Assembly (NCBI RefSeq): GCF_000317555.1
Contig: NC_019745.1
Location: forward strand, 1,550,001-1,614,000
From: Gloeocapsa sp. PCC 7428
GTDB lineage: Bacteria; Cyanobacteriota; Cyanobacteriia; Cyanobacteriales; Chroococcidiopsidaceae
Length of the DNA stretch: 64,000 nucleotides
Reading direction: 5' to 3'
Every line of letters starts with the position of its first letter. Position 1 is the first letter of the stretch. Made by a program: the position numbers and the translations under genes. Shown piece after piece: positions 17,526 through 26,497 of this stretch. The notes under the pieces are model-generated. The model worked only from the letters and a program-made list of their open reading frames with translations, was not told the origin of the DNA and ran no database searches.

Positions 17526-18521
17526 ATGGTTTTAGAAACACCTCCATTAAGTAAAGATGTGCATTTATCAATTTTGAATAAGGTTCCTTTAGTTCAGCTA
17601 CCTGTTAACTTAAATTTGGCTTATGCTGTCAATTTAGAAAAAGTTTTTCAACACCTTTTGCTGCAAACTCCAGAACATATTATCCTTGATTGTAGTCAAA
17701 CCACTTTTATTGATAGTAGTGGTATAGGCTTACTAATTCAAATTTTCCAGAAAGCTCAATACCAAAATACTAATGTAATAATTTGGAGTATTGACTCGCA
17801 CATTAAGACAGCGTTAATTGCTGCTGGAATTCAACCAATATTTTTTGATACCGAAAGTAATGCTATTTCCTTAATTGAGCGCAAAAAGATAAAAAATCCG
17901 CTAGTAAAAGTTCATCTGTCAGTTGATTCTAGGCTTAAAAGAGCAATAGATATCATAGGAGCAATAGTTGGCTTGGGGCTAGTATTAGTTCTATTCATAC
18001 CTATTGCGATCGCGATCAAACTTGATAGCCCTGGTCCCATTTTTTTTAGTCAAACCCGCTGTGGTTTACTAGGAAGACGTTTTCGCATCTGGAAATTCCG
18101 GTCGATGGTTGTCAATGCTGAAGATTTGAAAAAGCAAGTTGAAAATCAAGTCAAAGGTCCTTTTTTTAAAAGCAAAAGTGATCCAAGGATTACGTGGGTT
18201 GGTAATTTTTTGAGGCGGACAAGCTTAGATGAAATTCCTCAGTTTTGGAATGTTCTTAAAGGAGATATGAGTTTGGTAGGCACTCGACCTCCTACCTGTG
18301 ATGAAGTAGATCAATATACTGTGCAGATGTGGCAGCGTCTTAATGTTAAACCAGGTATCACTGGTCAATGGCAAACTAATGGGCGTTCAGAAATCTGTGA
18401 TTTTAATGACGTATTAGAACTAGATTTAGATTATCAAAAAAAGTGGAGTATTCTCTATGATATTAAGCTAATTTTGAAGACATTATTAGTTGTTTTTCAA
18501 GAGAAAAGTAGTGCCATATAG
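17526..18521 (+). CDS. STAS domain fused to phosphoglycosyl transferase (WbaP/PglC type)
   Basis: Two domains in 331 residues. Residues 20-118 form a STAS domain (anti-sigma-factor-antagonist fold) with the loop TTFIDSSGIGLL; the serine at 64-65 is where SpoIIAA-type proteins are phosphorylated. Residues 136-331 are a monotopic phosphoglycosyl transferase: membrane helix 141-164, KFRSMVVNAE, the catalytic Asp-Glu pair in SLDEIPQ (D235, E236), MSLVGTRPP and GITGQWQ. It would load the first sugar phosphate onto undecaprenyl phosphate. AAGGAAA upstream supports ATG 17526. The domain order suggests that chain initiation is controlled by partner-switching phosphorylation. Confidence 0.92.
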   Translation: MVLETPPLSKDVHLSILNKVPLVQLPVNLNLAYAVNLEKVFQHLLLQTPEHIILDCSQTTFIDSSGIGLLIQIFQKAQYQNTNVIIWSIDSHIKTALIAAGIQPIFFDTESNAISLIERKKIKNPLVKVHLSVDSRLKRAIDIIGAIVGLGLVLVLFIPIAIAIKLDSPGPIFFSQTRCGLLGRRFRIWKFRSMVVNAEDLKKQVENQVKGPFFKSKSDPRITWVGNFLRRTSLDEIPQFWNVLKGDMSLVGTRPPTCDEVDQYTVQMWQRLNVKPGITGQWQTNGRSEICDFNDVLELDLDYQKKWSILYDIKLILKTLLVVFQEKSSAI

Positions 18522-18583
18522 AACAATCTTTATGTACGCGATAGACCTAGTTTTACAGAAACATTATTAAACCAGCAAGCTTT

Positions 18584-19624
18584 ATGCCAAAAGTATCAGT
18601 TATTATTCCAGTTTATAATGTTGAAAATTTTATTGCTGCTACAGTGTCTTCAGTGCTAGCGCAAACTTATACAGACTTTGAACTTCTAATCATTGATGAT
18701 GAATCTCCGGATCAGAGTATACAAATTTGTCAACAGTTTAGAGACTCCAGAATTAAAATTATTCATCAGAAAAATCGGGGTTTAGCTGGAGCAAGAAACA
18801 CTGGTATTTATCATGCACAAGGAGAATATCTAGCTTTTTTAGATGGAGACGATTTATGGTTGCCAGAAAAGTTAGAACAACATGTGAGCCATTTAGATAA
18901 TTCTCCTTCTGTTGGAGTAAGCTTTAGCTGTTCTGTCTTTATAGATGAAGCAGGGCAGGATTTAGGTGTCTATCAAATTCCTAAGAAGCTACAAGGAATT
19001 ACACCATCATATATCCTTTGCCGTAACCCGATTGGAAATGGTTCTGCACCTGTCATCCGAAAACAAGTGTTTGAAGCAATTAAGTTTTTTAAGCAGCAAG
19101 GCGATCTAGTAGAAAGTTGTTATTTTGATCCTCAATGCCGGCGTTCAGAGGATGTTGAATGTTGGCTACGTATTGCAGTTCAAACCTTCTGGCAATTTGA
19201 AGGGATTCCAGAAGCTTTAACGTTATATAGAATCAATTCGTGTGGGTTGTCAGCGAATTGGGTAGAACAGTTTGAGTCTTGGCAACAAGCCATTGAAAAA
19301 ATACGTACTTTTGCCCCAGAGTTAATTTCTCAATGGGAAAAGCCTGCTAAAGCCTACCAGTTGCGTTACTTGGCACGTAGAGCCATCACCCTGCGATCGC
19401 CATCCATAGCAGTAAAGCTAATTAATCATTCTGTGGCTACGTACTGGCGTATTTTATTCGAGGAACCACGCCGAACACTCCTCACTTGGGCAGCAGCCTA
19501 TTTTCTTTTCCTGCTCCCAGATTTTATTTATAACTCCACAGAAACTATAGCTTTAAAACTAATCAAAATCACGCATAAATGGTATTTATTTAAGCAGGAA
19601 TTATTTGTGAAATCGTCAATTTGA
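18584..19624 (+). CDS. Glycosyltransferase family 2 (first of three)
   Basis: An inverting GT-A enzyme of 346 residues with the GT2 opening PKVSVIIPVYNVENFI, AQTYTDFELLIIDDES, ARNTGIYHAQGEYLAFLDGDDLW and a later RSEDVECWLRIA. The DGDD triad, at about residue 86, is the metal- and UDP-sugar-binding DxD. The C-terminal 100 residues contain a hydrophobic stretch (AAAYFLFLLPDFI) that may associate with the membrane. It is very similar to the enzyme at 20729-21751, with ICQQF, EYLAFLDGDDLWLPEKL and VGVSFS shared, so the two are tandem duplicates. Confidence 0.92.
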   Translation: MPKVSVIIPVYNVENFIAATVSSVLAQTYTDFELLIIDDESPDQSIQICQQFRDSRIKIIHQKNRGLAGARNTGIYHAQGEYLAFLDGDDLWLPEKLEQHVSHLDNSPSVGVSFSCSVFIDEAGQDLGVYQIPKKLQGITPSYILCRNPIGNGSAPVIRKQVFEAIKFFKQQGDLVESCYFDPQCRRSEDVECWLRIAVQTFWQFEGIPEALTLYRINSCGLSANWVEQFESWQQAIEKIRTFAPELISQWEKPAKAYQLRYLARRAITLRSPSIAVKLINHSVATYWRILFEEPRRTLLTWAAAYFLFLLPDFIYNSTETIALKLIKITHKWYLFKQELFVKSSI

Positions 19625-19675
19625 AACTAAATTTTTAAATAGTTAATTAGAATAAAAAACTGCTCTGTATAAATT

Positions 19676-20653
19676 ATGCCTAAACTATCCGTTATTATTC
19701 CTGTTTATAATGGCGAAAAAACTATACTAAAAACTGTTGAATCGGTTCAACAGCAAACATTTTTTAATTTTGAACTGATTGTCATTAACGACGGTTCAAC
19801 AGATTCTACATTAGAGCTACTAGCCCACCTACGCGAACCGCGCATGAAAGTGTTGTCCTATGAAAACGGTGGATTGCCTGTAGCCCGAAATCGAGGTATC
19901 GCCAATGCAACAGGAGAATTTATTACATTTATTGATGCTGATGACTTATGGACGCCTAATAAATTAGAGTTGCAATTAGCTGTTTTACAACAGCATCCAG
20001 ATGCTGATGCAGTTTATAGCTGGACACTGTATTTAAACGAAGAAGGTACAGCTTTTCATCAAGGAGAGCAACTGCATTTTCAGGGCAATGTTTTACCTCA
20101 ATTGTTGTTGAGTAATTTTATTGCAAGTGGTTCTAATATAATGATACGCAAACAGGCGATCGCATCCGTAGGATACTTCGATCCAACATTACGCTCTTGC
20201 GAAGATTGGGATTATTGGCTACGTTTAGCCGCTCACTGTGCTTTTGTTGTCGTACCTAAGTATCAAATTATTTATCGCCAATCTACCACTGCCATGTCAT
20301 CTAAAGTTGAAGTCATGGAAAAACATCTTTTAATTGTTCATGAACGTGGATTTCGCCTAGCGTCTTCAGAATTACAATTTCTGAAGAATCAGAGTTTAGC
20401 CAATATCTATGAGTTTTTAGCTCACTTATGCTTGAATTACATTTCCGGTACTAATGGAGCTAAACAAGCATATCAAAAACTTCGGCAAGCAATTGTTTTA
20501 CAGCCTTCACTATTGTTAACAAAAAAAACACAAGTATTACTAATAAAAATTGGCTTATTACTGCTATTCTCACCAAAGTTTTCTGAAAGAATATTACAGG
20601 AAGTTAAGACACTTCGAGCTAAAAATCTTGAATCCATTAATTCTTACTCATAA
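19676..20653 (+). CDS. Glycosyltransferase family 2 (second of three)
   Basis: A 325-residue GT-A transferase beginning PKLSVIIPVYNGEKTI. NDGSTDSTLELL, ARNRGIANATGEFITFIDADDLW (DADD motif) and SCEDWDYWLRLA identify the GT2 catalytic core. It is less similar to its two neighbours than they are to each other, so it probably adds a different sugar or linkage. It is spaced 51 bases after the preceding GT2 gene and 75 before the next, consistent with a single transcript. The C-terminus is hydrophobic (LLIKIGLLLLFSP). Confidence 0.92.
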   Translation: MPKLSVIIPVYNGEKTILKTVESVQQQTFFNFELIVINDGSTDSTLELLAHLREPRMKVLSYENGGLPVARNRGIANATGEFITFIDADDLWTPNKLELQLAVLQQHPDADAVYSWTLYLNEEGTAFHQGEQLHFQGNVLPQLLLSNFIASGSNIMIRKQAIASVGYFDPTLRSCEDWDYWLRLAAHCAFVVVPKYQIIYRQSTTAMSSKVEVMEKHLLIVHERGFRLASSELQFLKNQSLANIYEFLAHLCLNYISGTNGAKQAYQKLRQAIVLQPSLLLTKKTQVLLIKIGLLLLFSPKFSERILQEVKTLRAKNLESINSYS

Positions 20654-20728
20654 CTCAAGTTTATTCATATTCCTTCAAAGCAATATATAACGGTGAATAC
20701 TTAATGGATATTTAATAGTGAGTTGCAA

Positions 20729-21751
20729 ATGAAAAAAATTTCAGTAATCATTCCGGTTTATCAAGTAGAAAAGTATATAGCAAAAACAATAGATTCTGTG
20801 CTGGCACAAACTTATCAAAATTTTGAAATTCTTGTTGTTAATGATGGTTCGCGCGATCGCACTCAAGAAATTTGTCAGCAATTCACAGACAAGCGAGTTA
20901 AAATTATTAGTCAAGAAAATGGAGGTCCATCTAAAGCTCTTAATACTGGTATTCGTTATGCTCAAGGAGAGTATCTAGCTTTTCTTGACGGCGATGATCT
21001 GTGGCTACCAGAAAAGCTTGCTAAGCACATTGCTCATTTAGAAAGCTCTTTAGATGTTGGAGTTAGCTTCAGTCGATCAGCATTCATTAATGAAACTGGG
21101 CAGCTTTTAGGGAGCTATCAAACGCCAAAACTCAAAAATATTACGGTGTCCGACTTACTATGTAGTAATCCTCTTGGCAATGGATCATCCGCAGTATTTC
21201 GCCGCGAAACACTAGAAGCAATTAAATTTCAAAACAATTTCGCTAATTCCTTAGAAAACTGTTATTTCGAGGAACGTAACCGCGCATCGCAAGATAATGA
21301 AATTTTACTGCGGATCGGACTTTTAACCTCTTGGAAAATTGAAGGCATATCTGAAGTGCTTACTCTCTATCGGGTGAAACCTGGGGGAATTTCTGCTAAT
21401 TTCTTGCGAACTGTTGAAGTTTGGGATGAAGTTCTTGCGCGATCGCGCTGTTTAGCACCAGAAATCATTGCTAAATGGGAAAAGAAATCTAAGGCATATC
21501 AGCTTAGAATAACGGCACGTACAGCAGTTCGGATGCAATCAGGTGCTGTAGCTGTGCAATTATTAAACAAATCCTTGCTAACTTACTGGCGCATACTTAT
21601 TGAGGAGCCACAACGTATGTTTTTAACATATATAGCTGCCTATTCACTCTGGGTCCTACCGTTGCCATTAAATCGCTTACTAGAAAAGCTGGTTTTACAA
21701 CGAATCAAAGTTACCCAAAATCCTATACTTCAAGATTATCCAGGTCACTAG
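20729..21751 (+). CDS. Glycosyltransferase family 2 (third of three)
   Basis: The product has 340 residues from ATG 20729; a TTG two codons upstream is less likely. It starts MKKISVIIPVYQVEKYI and has VVNDGSRDRTQEICQQF, EYLAFLDGDDLWLPEKL and the later SQDNEILLRIG. The sequence follows the GT2 at 18584-19624 along its full length, including the unusual C-terminal region (TYWRILIEEPQ against TYWRILFEEPR). They arose by duplication, with the unrelated GT2 gene lying between them. In SQDNE the usual ED pair that helps orient the acceptor reads QDN, an interesting change. Confidence 0.92.
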   Translation: MKKISVIIPVYQVEKYIAKTIDSVLAQTYQNFEILVVNDGSRDRTQEICQQFTDKRVKIISQENGGPSKALNTGIRYAQGEYLAFLDGDDLWLPEKLAKHIAHLESSLDVGVSFSRSAFINETGQLLGSYQTPKLKNITVSDLLCSNPLGNGSSAVFRRETLEAIKFQNNFANSLENCYFEERNRASQDNEILLRIGLLTSWKIEGISEVLTLYRVKPGGISANFLRTVEVWDEVLARSRCLAPEIIAKWEKKSKAYQLRITARTAVRMQSGAVAVQLLNKSLLTYWRILIEEPQRMFLTYIAAYSLWVLPLPLNRLLEKLVLQRIKVTQNPILQDYPGH

Positions 21752-21893
21752 CGGATTAGATCCATTGTTTAAATTTCCACAAAATAGTTAAGTTATAAAC
21801 CCAGACTGAACCTAAATCTAAGGCACCTTACTTAAAAGCTTTGAGCTAATACCATAACTTAATTTGTTATTCCTGTACAATATAGTGTTCATT

Positions 21894-22841
21894 ATGCAAG
21901 TCAATAAAATTAAAGTACTTTATATCGCTGGCTATTCATTTAGTGGTAGTACTATCCTTGCTAATATCCTAGGAGAAATTGAAGGTTTCTTTTCAGCGGG
22001 AGAATTACGTTGTATTTGGGAGGAAAATTTAATAAAGAACTTTCGATGTGGATGTGGAAGTAGATTCCATGACTGTAGTTTTTGGCAAGAAGTTTTTAAT
22101 AAATATCCTGGAGGTATGCAGCACATTAATGCTCAAGAAATAGTAGGTTTGCAAGAGAAACGCAAGCATTTCCCTTTCATGCTGCTTCCTGGAAATAAAC
22201 AAGTATTAAAACCAAGGTTTAAAAAATATTTGTCAAGTATTGAGAAACTATATCAAGCAATTCAGTCAACTACTAGTAGTAAAGTTATCGTTGATTCTTC
22301 CAAATCTCCTTTATATAGTTACACGCTTAGTATGCTGCCGACAATTGATTTATATATTGTTCATCTCGTTCGCGATCCTCGTGCGGTGCAGTATTCATGT
22401 ATAAAACGCAAACTGCGTAAAAAACATCGTTGGGAAGAGCATAGTATTGTTGAGGGTTGCCTTACTTGGAATGCTTGCAACTCAGCAGTAGAGTTATTTT
22501 GGCGTTCCTCTCCAAATCACTACCTAAGATTACACTATGAAGATTTTATCCAAAGACCAAAAGCAGCTTTACAACAGATTCTTCAGTTGGTTCAGGAGGA
22601 TATAACACAATTACCTATCGAAGGAGAAAATATAGTAAATCTTACAACTAATCACACAGCAATAGGAAACAATAATCGGTTCAACGCTGGAGCTACTCAG
22701 CTTAAAATAGATGAACAATGGAAAGAAAAAATGAGTGTCGAAGATCGGCAAAGTGTGACTAATTTAACATTGCCTTGGCTTTTATATTATGGTTATTTAA
22801 ATAAAAATAAATTCACTTCAAATTACCTTAAAAGTACCTAA
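21894..22841 (+). CDS. Sulfotransferase family protein with Cys cluster
   Basis: The product has 315 residues from ATG 21894; an upstream TTG frame to 21864 is unlikely. The PAPS 5'-phosphosulfate loop is YSFSGSTILANIL at residues 14-26, and the 3'-phosphate strand is HLVRDPRAVQYSC. GELRCIWEE followed by RCGCGSRFHDCSFW places four cysteines at 40, 52, 54 and 61. This arrangement recurs in one bacterial sulfotransferase subfamily and may bind a metal. It lies among the glycosyltransferases of the plus-strand run, which is the strongest argument that the polymer is sulfated. Confidence 0.86.
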   Translation: MQVNKIKVLYIAGYSFSGSTILANILGEIEGFFSAGELRCIWEENLIKNFRCGCGSRFHDCSFWQEVFNKYPGGMQHINAQEIVGLQEKRKHFPFMLLPGNKQVLKPRFKKYLSSIEKLYQAIQSTTSSKVIVDSSKSPLYSYTLSMLPTIDLYIVHLVRDPRAVQYSCIKRKLRKKHRWEEHSIVEGCLTWNACNSAVELFWRSSPNHYLRLHYEDFIQRPKAALQQILQLVQEDITQLPIEGENIVNLTTNHTAIGNNNRFNAGATQLKIDEQWKEKMSVEDRQSVTNLTLPWLLYYGYLNKNKFTSNYLKST

Positions 22842-22867
22842 GAAATAATTAAGCATGGGGGCATACT

Positions 22868-24043
22868 ATGCTCAATATAAGTTGGTCGCCTCGTATAAAA
22901 AGCAAAAAATTTTGGATTTTTTTTTCTATAGGATTATTATTTGTAGGAATATTAACACTTAACTCATCACCTACCTTAGGTGTGAAAGAGGAGCGCTTTT
23001 CTCGCCTTACTCAAGGTATTAATCTTTCACATTGGTTTGCTCAAGCTCCTTTAACTCATAAAAACTTTCAAACCCGTGTCTCTGTTCAAGATATACAGCA
23101 AATAAAAAAGATGGGATTTAGGCATGTGCGTGTACCTATAGATCCCAACGTCTTATTCAATGAAAAGCAGCCAGAAAAACTCAATCAAGATAATTTAAAA
23201 GACTTTGATAGAGCATTGGATATGATTCTGGCAGAAAATCTTGGAGTAATTGTAGATATTCATCCACAAGCTCGATTTAAACAACGCCTCTATAATGACG
23301 TTATCTTTGTAAATAATGTAGCTAAATTTTGGAAATCGTTGGCGCAGCATTTGAGTACAAGAGATCCGGAACTTGTTTTCTTGGAAGTACTTAATGAACC
23401 AGATGTCAAAGATCCTAAAGTTTGGTATAGTATCCAACCCAAACTACTAGCAGCAATGCGCTCTGGTGCGCCTTTACACACTTTAATTGCTAGTGGGAAC
23501 CTTCGCGTAGGAAGAAATTGGGATGGTATCGAAGCCTTACAACTTTTATCTCCAATTAAAGATCTTAATGTAATCTATAACTTCCACTTCTACACACCAA
23601 AACCATTTGTTAGCCAAGGTGCAACTTGGGGATGGGATATGTTGCGGTATTTTCGTAGTGTTCCTTACCCTTCAAATCCAGTTTCAGTTGCGTCGATTTT
23701 GCCACAAATCAAGAATGAAACTGCGAGAAAGCGCTTACAAGAATATGGTAAACAACGGTGGAATGCTCAAAAGCTTGAAGAACTTATTAGTAATGCTGCT
23801 GCTTGGGCAAAAGAACATCAAGTACGCTTAACGTGTAATGAGTTTGGTGTTTATCGCAGAGTTGCTCCTCCAGACGATCGCAATACATGGATCCGCGATG
23901 TGCGATCGCTGCTTGAAAAATACAACATTGGTTGGTCTATGTGGGATTACAATCATGGCTTTGGTGTGATGAAACGAGTTAACGGAAAGTCTGTTCCTGA
24001 TTTGGATACCTTACAAGCGTTATTTACTGAGATAGATTACTGA
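22868..24043 (+). CDS. Glycoside hydrolase family 5, membrane-anchored or exported
   Basis: A 391-residue GH5 enzyme. Residues 13-38 are an uncleaved anchor or signal sequence (FWIFFSIGLLFVGIL). The catalytic acid/base is Glu177 in LEVLNEPDV and the nucleophile is Glu325 in LTCNEFGVY; NFHFYTPKPF supplies the conserved His and Tyr. GH5 cleaves beta-1,4 or related glucan and mannan bonds. ATG 22868 follows GGGGG with good spacing and lies 26 bases after the sulfotransferase. A beta-glycanase inside an export cluster usually trims or releases the nascent polymer in the periplasm, as BcsZ does for cellulose. Confidence 0.9.
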   Translation: MLNISWSPRIKSKKFWIFFSIGLLFVGILTLNSSPTLGVKEERFSRLTQGINLSHWFAQAPLTHKNFQTRVSVQDIQQIKKMGFRHVRVPIDPNVLFNEKQPEKLNQDNLKDFDRALDMILAENLGVIVDIHPQARFKQRLYNDVIFVNNVAKFWKSLAQHLSTRDPELVFLEVLNEPDVKDPKVWYSIQPKLLAAMRSGAPLHTLIASGNLRVGRNWDGIEALQLLSPIKDLNVIYNFHFYTPKPFVSQGATWGWDMLRYFRSVPYPSNPVSVASILPQIKNETARKRLQEYGKQRWNAQKLEELISNAAAWAKEHQVRLTCNEFGVYRRVAPPDDRNTWIRDVRSLLEKYNIGWSMWDYNHGFGVMKRVNGKSVPDLDTLQALFTEIDY

Positions 24044-24166
24044 AGATTTATCTATTCTCTTGTCAGCAAGGCAAACTTAAAATTTCCTTACTCACATTTT
24101 CCCTATTTAATAGCTAATTAACGTTGATTAGCTTGTATAGATTTTTACAAACTCTGAGAGAAATCC

Positions 24167-26038
24167 TTGAATAAAGCTGTGCGCCTCAAACCAACATTAT
24201 TGAGCTACAGGCTACTGAAAGCTACGAGATTCTGGAGAAATAACCACCTTATTCTCCGTCAGTTTAAACACTTCCGCCTCGTTGCGATCGCTGCCATTAC
24301 ATTTTCTTTACTTGCAGCAGTCTTTGAAGGAGTTACAATTGGTCTAATCTCGCTGTTTCTATCGAACTTTGCCGAGCCAGATAATCTTGCCAATATTCAA
24401 ACAAAAATTCGCTGGGTAGACACTTTATTTTTAAGTGGAACTCTATCACCATTGAATAGGCTTTACCGAGTAACTGCTTTGATTTTTCTGGCTGTGTGGC
24501 TACGTTCTAGTTTCATTTATTTGGGAAACTATTATACTAGCCTTTCTGAAATTAATTTGACATATCGTTTACGCAAACAATTATTTGAACAGCTACACAG
24601 CCTGAGTCTAAGCTTCTTTGCTAAAAAGCGCCTTGGCGAGCTACTAAATAGCCTTCACAATGAAGTCAATCAAATTCGTTTAGCGTGTAATGTTGCCTCT
24701 ATTTTTATCGCTAAAGGATTCACCTTAGTAGTATATGTAGCATCGATGTTTTGGTTGTCCTGGCAGCTAACTATTATTTCACTTTTAATGTTTATTTTGT
24801 TAGCTACAGGTTTAGCGACACTGCGAAGACAGGTAAGGCAAGCTAGTTTTGAAAATGTCCAAGCATCGCAAAAATTTACATCGATTTCAGCAGAATTTAT
24901 CAGCGGAATACGTACTGTAAAAGCATTTTCATCACTTAAATATGAACGCAAGCGCTTTTATAATGCTCTTGATGAATTATTTAACGCGAATTCTAAAGCA
25001 AAAGCAGCTGCTTCAGTAGTACAGCCTCTAACAGAAGGAGTTTCGACAACTGTTTTATTAATTATTTTAGCTGTAGCAGTTACGCTTTCTTTTTCTGATC
25101 GAGATTTTCAGCTTGCCTCAATATTAACCTTTGTTTTTATATTATTACGTTTAGCACCCGTCGTTGCGCATTTAAACGGAGCTTGGTCAAGATTTACTAG
25201 TTTTCAGGGTTCATTGGCAAATATTAAAGAACTTCTAAGAACTGATAATAAAACTTATTTACAAGATGGTCATATTCAGTTTGATGGACTTAAAAAAGCT
25301 ATTGCTTTTAAAGCAGTGGATTTCGGTTATAGTCCTCAAAACTTAGTATTGCAAAATATTACATTAACAATCAAAAAAGGACAGACGACTGCATTAGTTG
25401 GTGCTTCTGGTGCAGGTAAAAGTACGCTGGCAGACTTGATTCCGCGCTTTTACGATCCAATTCACGGCAAGATTTTAATTGACGGCATCGAGTTGCAGAA
25501 ATTTAAAATGAATTCGCTACGACGCAAAATGGCAATCGTGAGCCAGGATACATTCATTTTTAATACTTCTGTACGGGAAAATATTACATATGGTACAGAG
25601 AATGTCGATGAAGCAGCTGTTTGGGAGGCGGCACGACTTGCGAATGCTTTGGAATTTATTCTCAAGCTACCTGATGGCTTAGATACGAGGCTAGGAGATC
25701 GCGGAGTGTTACTGTCTGGAGGTCAGCGCCAACGAATTGCGATCGCGCGTGCTTTGTTGCGTAATCCAGAAATCCTTATTCTCGATGAAGCAACGAGTGC
25801 GTTAGATTCAGTTTCAGAAAGATTAATTCAAGAATCGTTAGAAAAGCTTTCAGTTGGACGTACTGTGATTGCGATCGCACATCGTCTTTCTACTATTGTC
25901 AAAGCTGATTCTGTAGTAGTGCTTGAACAAGGTAGAATTGTGGAACAAGGAGGCTATCAAGAACTTTTAGAAAAACGAGGTAAACTGTGGAATTACCATC
26001 AGCTTCAGTACGACTTTAGTAAAACAAAACTTGATTAA
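24167..26038 (+). CDS. ABC exporter with fused membrane and ATPase domains (MsbA/PglK-like)
   Basis: A half-transporter of 623 residues from TTG 24167, which has GAGAGAAA upstream; a GTG four codons later is the alternative. Six membrane helices lie between about residues 38 and 330. The ATPase has Walker A VGASGAGKST (411-420), signature LLSGGQRQRIAIARAL and Walker B ILILDEATSALDS, with the H-loop in AIAHRLSTI. As a homodimer it would flip or export a lipid-linked substrate. No Wzx-type flippase is visible in the window, so this protein is the best candidate for moving the undecaprenyl-linked repeat unit across the membrane, as PglK does. Confidence 0.9.
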   Translation: MNKAVRLKPTLLSYRLLKATRFWRNNHLILRQFKHFRLVAIAAITFSLLAAVFEGVTIGLISLFLSNFAEPDNLANIQTKIRWVDTLFLSGTLSPLNRLYRVTALIFLAVWLRSSFIYLGNYYTSLSEINLTYRLRKQLFEQLHSLSLSFFAKKRLGELLNSLHNEVNQIRLACNVASIFIAKGFTLVVYVASMFWLSWQLTIISLLMFILLATGLATLRRQVRQASFENVQASQKFTSISAEFISGIRTVKAFSSLKYERKRFYNALDELFNANSKAKAAASVVQPLTEGVSTTVLLIILAVAVTLSFSDRDFQLASILTFVFILLRLAPVVAHLNGAWSRFTSFQGSLANIKELLRTDNKTYLQDGHIQFDGLKKAIAFKAVDFGYSPQNLVLQNITLTIKKGQTTALVGASGAGKSTLADLIPRFYDPIHGKILIDGIELQKFKMNSLRRKMAIVSQDTFIFNTSVRENITYGTENVDEAAVWEAARLANALEFILKLPDGLDTRLGDRGVLLSGGQRQRIAIARALLRNPEILILDEATSALDSVSERLIQESLEKLSVGRTVIAIAHRLSTIVKADSVVVLEQGRIVEQGGYQELLEKRGKLWNYHQLQYDFSKTKLD

Positions 26039-26203
26039 TTTTAACTAAAAAGCTTTAAAAATAGCATCAATAACGACTTGATTTATTTGTGATTATATCA
26101 TAATTTATACAACGCGTCTTTAGTTGAATATACAATATATTTTTATAATTTAAGTTCAAAGGTAAACCCTGAAATATTTACCTATTTCCTGAACTTATCT
26201 GTA

Positions 26204-26404
26204 TTGAAACATATAAGTCTTTTTAAGATCATATGCATAGTTGCAATAATTCTCATTCTTGAGATAGCAATCTTTATTTTCACTCTGAATCACCACATTG
26301 AAGCAACAGCACATCAAATTAAATTACTACATTCTCTTTTGCATAGCTTGAACGTGATGATTGCAATTCTAATATTGGCACAAACAGCGATCGCAACTAG
26401 ATAA
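26204..26404 (+). CDS. Possible small two-helix membrane protein
   Basis: A 66-codon frame from TTG 26204 encodes two strongly hydrophobic segments, at residues 6-28 (IICIVAIILILEIAIFIF) and 43-62 (HSLNVMIAILILAQTAIA), joined by a His-rich loop. No ATG is available before residue 51 and no clear ribosome site is seen. It fits in the 459-base gap between the ABC exporter and the phosphodiesterase, on the same strand. Membrane-like composition can arise by chance in AT-rich DNA, so it stays tentative. Confidence 0.35.
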   Translation: MKHISLFKIICIVAIILILEIAIFIFTLNHHIEATAHQIKLLHSLLHSLNVMIAILILAQTAIATR

Positions 26405-26497
26405 CCCAATCAAAACACTACATAAACAGTTGTGTCAGTTTGTGAAGTCTTAGACAAGTTCTACTCCCAATTTTTTGTCTATTCAATCAAAAGCTTT

